Shown here piece by piece: positions 59,073 through 64,000 of a stretch of DNA of 64,000 bases; positions within the stretch are counted from its first letter, which is position 1; each line of letters begins with the position of its first letter. The position numbers and the translations under genes are program-made. The DNA is from Dryococelus australis. Its lineage: Eukaryota > Arthropoda > Insecta > Phasmatodea > Phasmatidae. Where the stretch lies: positions 207,756,709 through 207,820,708 of the forward strand of contig CM057009.1 of assembly GCA_029891345.1 (NCBI GenBank), in the 5' to 3' direction. The notes under the pieces are model-generated. The model did not search any database and was not told the DNA's origin. It worked only from the letters and a program-made list of their open reading frames with translations.

Positions 59073-59331
59073 AGTAAAGGGTGAGGAAACATTTGGCGCT
59101 GACTACAGAGCTTCGGCAAGTCATACTGCGAGGTTCGCAGTGTGCTCCTCGAGATACTGACTTTCTATTTTGGCTACCACTTCTCTTGTGTCTAGATCTC
59201 AGTTCCTATACCCCTCCTCCTTCAATACTAGCTCTTTGCCATTTCCCTCCCTCTGCGAATGTGTGCTATGACAGCGTCGCCCCTACAGCGAGTTTATTTA
59301 AGGCTGTGTTGCTGCCTTCTCTATCACTTCT
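59073..59331. other. Pyrimidine-rich patch
   Basis: Moderately GC-rich, with a frame at 59081-59338 lacking motifs. It resembles the 11690-11940 patch in composition. Confidence 0.35.
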
Positions 59332-59339
59332 ATTTTAGT

Positions 59340-60715
59340 TAGTGATGGGACGATTTGCTTATAGATTCCTCGATTCCACAGATTCTTGCCTGAATCGAAG
59401 AATTGATGAATTCCGATTTTTTTGCATTCAAAATTTTGATTTGATTCTGTAAAATTTTCTTACTGGGTAGCATATTCGGCAAAACGGTGGTTCTTGTAAA
59501 CACAATGTAAATAGCTTGTGTGCGTTTGCAGTTGTATTTAATCAGGCATAATTAAAGTTACAATTTTGTGGTAAATCGCGATAAAAATATATAACACCAA
59601 AAAATGTTAAAACGTGAAATAACATGAAATATAGACAAATGCACGATATCTACAAGAAATGAACTCTTCTCCCATGTTATATACACTAGTATGCAGAAGG
59701 TAAAAAATTTAAAAACGTGCGAGTTCTACGCAATATCGAGAAGTAGTTGAGATAAAAAAGTTCTATATTTTGTCTCGAGACAATTTTTTAATTCCTGAAA
59801 TCATAATTCTACATGCAACACAAACACACATGTAATTATTTTAAGGTTTTTTCCTTGTGTAAAAAATGTAAACAAACACATTCCAATAATTACGCAAGGA
59901 GTAAAATATGTACTTTGAAATAAACTACAGTATTTTGACAACAAACCACATCCAAGGGCCAGTAACAATGGTGCAAAAACACTCACAACTAGAATGTGTG
60001 CAGTAATCTATGGCCGTAGCACAGATTCAAATGTTTGTTTACAATGACAGTTGCACATAACATTTCGTGAAACGAAAGTGCGATATCTAAATTGATATAT
60101 TAATCGGACTGTTTTTGTAAAACATCTAGTCTCATAAATATGGAAGATGCTGCAGCCGATGTAAAAGACCGTAAAATGTCTATAATCTGGACATTTTATA
60201 TGTGCTGTACGTATTTAACCTCCAATGCACGGCAATTGATTTGTTTTGTTTATATTCAGCTGTATTAGAAAATGCTGCTAGCTGCAAACAAAATCAAAAG
60301 TTAAAAATGCCACACAGAAAAATTTACGAAAAGAATATACATATGTGCGACTTGTCTTAATGTTTACCATATATCCTTGAAATTATATTGTTTTGGGAAG
60401 TGTGCAGTATTCTTGAAATCACATGATGTTGACATTTGTTTTACCTAGCAGGACCGTTTCTACATGACAAAAAACTATAAATTTCTTCCACGAAGTACTG
60501 GATGAAATAGTTAATGCCACTAAATCAGCTAATTCAACTAAGAAAAATTATTTTCTCTCGCTCTTGTTATTGTAGTCCCACTGGAAGTTGTGTGAAATGT
60601 AGAACTATACAACTGTATACCAAATGTTGTAATGTATTTAACATTTGTTGATAATCTACTCAAGTCAAGAAACGAGAATCAGAATCGACAAAAACCTTAA
60701 ATTGTCCCATCACTA
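59340..60715. mobile_element. Non-autonomous hAT-like element with perfect 8-base target duplication
   Basis: The left end TAGTGATGGGACGATTT and the reverse complement of the right end, TAGTGATGGGACAATTT, are inverted repeats with one mismatch in 17 bases. They are flanked by ATTTTAGT at 59332-59339 and again at 60716-60723, an exact 8-base target duplication. Subterminal GATTC-rich text (ATTCCTCGATTCCACAG, CCTGAATCGAAG) fits hAT ends. The 1376-base interior has no transposase, so movement would need enzyme from elsewhere. The intact duplication suggests a fairly recent insertion compared with other elements here. Confidence 0.9.
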
Positions 60716-60723
60716 ATTTTAGT

Positions 60724-61714
60724 GTTTGCTTCTGGTCCGACTCATCTGTTCGGTCATTGTTGTTGTGGCCAAGGCATCTTAGGGCATTGCAGCAGGTGGG
60801 TTATGTTTTTAGCATTTTCATTTCAACTTTTTGCTTCTATTTTTAATTAAATATGTTGAGCTAGTTCATGTGTGGAATAGAGTAGCAACTGTGTATCCAT
60901 AGCATTCTAAATTCCTCTTTTGGCCGCCCTGTCCAAATTAAGTCTTGGTTTAACTTGCTAACGAGTTATTGTTATGGTTCCCTGAGAATGCTCCTTATAT
61001 TGTATTATGTGTTTTTATATCTTTACTTCTTTATCGTGGTTAACCCTGAGACTGGAGTTAGTTTATGTATGGTTGACGGTTGAAAGGCACCACACTCGCT
61101 TTTGCGTATGACAGATTGTTTTTTGATGCTGCAGATGACCCACCTACTCGTCTCTTTTAAGAATTTTAATGTATTTTTAATTTGTTAGTGTTTGTGAATT
61201 TTTCTACATAAGTGCCTTAAAATGACTCCATCTGGGTGCCTACTTGTAGTATCTGTGTTAAATTTTTGTTTATGTGTATTTATTTTAAATGGTAAATGAA
61301 CAGCAGCTATGGTAGACTCCATCCGAGTGCCCACTGATTCTTGTTTCAATTTTTCATTAATTTTAATTTGTTTCATTAGGAAGTTTGCTATTCAGGTAAT
61401 CAAGTTGAATTGCCATGCTCTCCAGAATTTGTATTGGTACAACTTTAAAGTTTGCAATTAGCATTTCTGTATGTAAAATTTTGATATGAAATAAAAGTGT
61501 TGCAGTTTGAATTTGTAAATAACTCATAGTTTGCCACAGTGTGGTAGAAGAAATCAAAAACTGCCTTGCACAACAGAAAAAGCTTCAAAACTAAACTCAT
61601 CACTAGGAAATATCAAGCCAAATGTGTTCACACTTTTAAAGACAAATCTTGGAACGTTTCTATCAATACCGCAGTAATTTCTATGAAAGTGCAAGCAAAA
61701 AGTAACAAACAAAG
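60724..61714. other. Unassigned sequence, continuation of the pre-insertion locus
   Basis: Sequence joined to that at 59331 before the hAT insertion. A small imperfect duplication places ACTCCATCTGGGTGCCTAC (about 61226) and ACTCCATCCGAGTGCCCAC (about 61316) about 90 bases apart. No gene is supported. Confidence 0.4.
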
Positions 61715-61942
61715 GAGTGAGTGAGTGAGATTGAGGGTGATTAAGGTTAGTATGAAGAAGCGCCGGAATGAAAGGGCGCGGGAAACGGGGGATCCCAGAG
61801 AAAACCAGCCAACCAGTGGCATTGTCCAGCACGGTTCCCACATGCAAAAATCCAGAGTTACTAAGCCAGGGATTGAACTCGGTTCCCCTTGGTGGGAGGT
61901 GAGCAGGCACAGGCTAATTGCTCATACCCTGCGGCTCAAACA
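61715..61942 (-). repeat. tRNA-derived SINE, inverted copy
   Basis: Read on the minus strand it has TGAGCAATTAGCCTG (A-box-like), then GAGTTCAATCCCTGG (B-box-like). The body is GGACAATGCCACTGGTTGGC and GGTTTTCTCTGGGATCC, as at 8038-8275. The B box is better preserved than in the 8038 copy. Confidence 0.85.
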
Positions 61943-62234
61943 AATAAGTAAATTTTCATTTAGGAACAGATGATATTCTGAGGTTATAATGGCATAAAAG
62001 AAGAGGAAAATTTGAATTACATTCGTGTGCCCCTTTTAGGGTTTTCCTTCTCGTTGGTTGCGTGCTGAACTTTGAAATAATTTCATCCGTTCTGGGCTGT
62101 GGCATCTACAAACTCTTTGTTAATATTTAGTTACACTAGATAAGCGTGTTCTTTACATTTCTATTGTGGTAAGTATTTAAAGTTATTGATTAATATGCTG
62201 ATTATTATTTACCTTAGGTTATCTCATGCACAAT

Positions 62235-62410
62235 ATTCAAAATACAATTTCCGCAAGCGGGTATTGTGCCGGATTATGGCACTGGTTGGCAAGTTTTCTC
62301 TAATATCTTCCATTTCCTCCACCCTTACATTCCAGTGATGCACCATACTCAACTCACTTCACCCTCATTGGCTTTCAAGACCTTGATGTTAAGAGCCACA
62401 CAAATTTCCC
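62235..62410 (+). repeat. SINE body fragment, 5'-truncated
   Basis: It starts inside the body with GCAAGCGGGTATTGTGCCGG and continues to CTTGATGTTAAGAGCCACAC, matching the 8150-8265 part of the first SINE. The tRNA head is missing, as expected for truncated reverse-transcribed copies. Confidence 0.75.
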
Positions 62411-64000
62411 ACTTCCACTTAGAAAGTTTGTACTTTTTTCATCACAGAAATGTAAATATTACATTCAATGCCATGCCATAGTGAATTTCCCTTAAAGCCC
62501 TTTCATACAATGAAATAAAATTTAATTTAATTCTTTCCTTGGAAAATATTTTATATGCAGTCCGGTGAAATGAAAATGAATTGGTCATCAAATGACTTGA
62601 ACACAAAATATCTATATGATTGCAGAACTCCATACCCACAAGTGGTTCAAAAAAAAAGTTTTTGTGTTCTACAATTTTACTGTATGAGACACAAGTGTTT
62701 ATTATTAAATTTTTTTAATGTTAATAGTATTCTCGTCTACATTTTCTGTACAGTGTAAATCATAACTACACATGAAAGTGACAAATTGGGTTGGTAGCAA
62801 ATTTGCAATCAAGCAATGAATACCAAACAAATGCCAATCTCGGAAACACTACTAGAGGATATGTGAATATCTTAAGATGTACGAATGTGGTAAATGATGT
62901 CACTACTCATGTGCAACAAGAAATTATAGAATGTATTGTTGCAAAAACAAGTCTGTCACAGTGATTTTCTACCAAATATAGTAAGAGTTGGTTGATTAGT
63001 TCCTTAGATGAACATTTATAATATTTTATATGGTGCTACTTTTTCATAACTGGGGATCCCAGACTACAACAAATTAAGAGCACACAAGGTGTACTTCAGG
63101 AAAATAAGTTCTCTTACAGCACGATTTAACATTTTCAGAAAAATGGCATAAGACACAAAGAGAATAAGACTGCTATTTTGAAAGTAAGCAGCTACTGTCT
63201 AGAATTTATAAATGGCCTTCCATGGTACTACTTGTATGCCAATGTGGCTTGACTCAGTTGAGTTTTTCTCAAGATATATGTGTGTTTGAATATTCAAGTG
63301 ATGCTATCTTTTAAAATGATGGAATTAAGAAGTATTCGAAAAACTTACTCAATGATAACATTAAGTACTACCAGCATACTAAATTTGATTTAAATATGTA
63401 AGTTCAGTAAATAGGTAATACATTTTTTATGGCACTATTTTAAAAATAAATTTCTACTTCCACTTTTCATAAATGTTTACATTGCCTACATCAGTACTTT
63501 TGTGTCAAATATTATGTTCGTTGAGTAGTTCCTGACTATGCATATAGTTTTTTAACATAAATGGTTACCAGTACCAATTCTTTTTTGGCATCCCTTATAC
63601 TGAAAACTCAAATATTTTGTGTCAAGTGGGTTTCTCAATACAACTATGATAAAAATTAAGTTGCTGGTATCAAATAAATTTAAGAGAATATTTGCTGAAA
63701 TTGAACAATATTTCATTCACTCACACAACCAAGCAGATGTTGCTCTATTAACATGTATTCTCTTGAACTGGAAAATGAATTTAAAAGTGATATGTTGGGC
63801 CAATACACCTATTTATTTGTCTTGACATTATCAGCATGCAGTTAGGACAATGCAGCTATTATGCAAGTATTTTATCAACTTATTAATAAAGTTGTCTTAA
63901 TTTTAAAAAGGTCATAGTAGAAGCAATCCATTAGTTTGTTTGAAGCTACTATTTTGTTATTTTAGCTGGAACACACACTGATGATGTTTACACCCAACTT
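62411..64000. other. AT-rich non-coding stretch
   Basis: No coding segment, RNA gene or repeat was recognised. Frames at 62555-62758 and 63619-63825 have no motif. Confidence 0.5.

Noticed and set aside
61038..61060. TTAACCCTGAGACTGG as a piggyBac end
   Set aside because: No partner end; the short match to TTAACCCT is expected by chance.

Overview
This is a stretch of large, AT-rich, intron- and repeat-dominated animal genome, almost certainly from an insect. The reasons are tRNA-derived SINEs of insect type, Ty3/gypsy retroelements, Tc1, pogo-like, hAT and piggyBac DNA transposons, long microsatellites, and almost no protein-coding sequence. There is no bacterial operon, CRISPR array, rRNA gene or intact tRNA gene. 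Assignment to a particular insect order is not possible from this window; the very low exon density suggests a large genome.

The only host-gene sequence I recognise is one 96-base exon on the minus strand (48040-48135). It has consensus splice sites and a translation matching sugar/inositol transporters, closest in my recollection to the proton myo-inositol cotransporter (SLC2A13/HMIT). Much of the sequence on both sides is therefore probably intron of that gene. A second, weaker exon candidate lies on the same strand at 33536-33612.

Layout: 1-3480 is unassigned sequence with an (AT)n(AC)n tract. 3480-6300 is a decayed Ty3/gypsy pol gene. 8038-8275 is a SINE. 8507-10209 holds one terminal inverted repeat plus two exon-like pieces of a DDE transposase. 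10805-11091 is a long palindromic AT/GT microsatellite. 12731-13507 is a non-autonomous hAT-like element. 18122-19750 (+) and 38842-40397 (-) are two inverted copies of one element, with a third partial copy at 22200-22640 (-). 21940-23031 and 30757-32488 are pogo/Tigger-like elements, the second holding a nested MITE.

24245-28545 is a second LTR retroelement with gag and protease remnants. Its left LTR begins about 80 bases inside a Tc1-type end. Tc1-like transposase pseudogenes lie at 29050-30180 and 35930-36826. 37320-38760 is an element with about 200-base inverted repeats. 40583-42420 is a complete piggyBac-like element with TTAA flanks and an internally deleted transposase. 35457-35690 and 44932-45161 are two MITEs sharing the 8507 inverted repeat. 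45704-47545 is a pair of direct repeats, possibly a miniature LTR element. 49200-50210 is a diverged tandem array. 50413-57844 is a gypsy element with both LTRs. 59340-60715 is a non-autonomous hAT-like element with a perfect 8-base target duplication. SINE fragments close the window.

All mobile-element coding regions seen here carry stops, frameshifts or deletions, so I expect none to be active from this locus. I found no convincing new biological system. The best leads for novelty are the MITE/DDE-transposase family, the long-inverted-repeat element with an unassigned reading frame, the 45.7-47.5 kb direct-repeat unit, and the 49.2-50.2 kb array.
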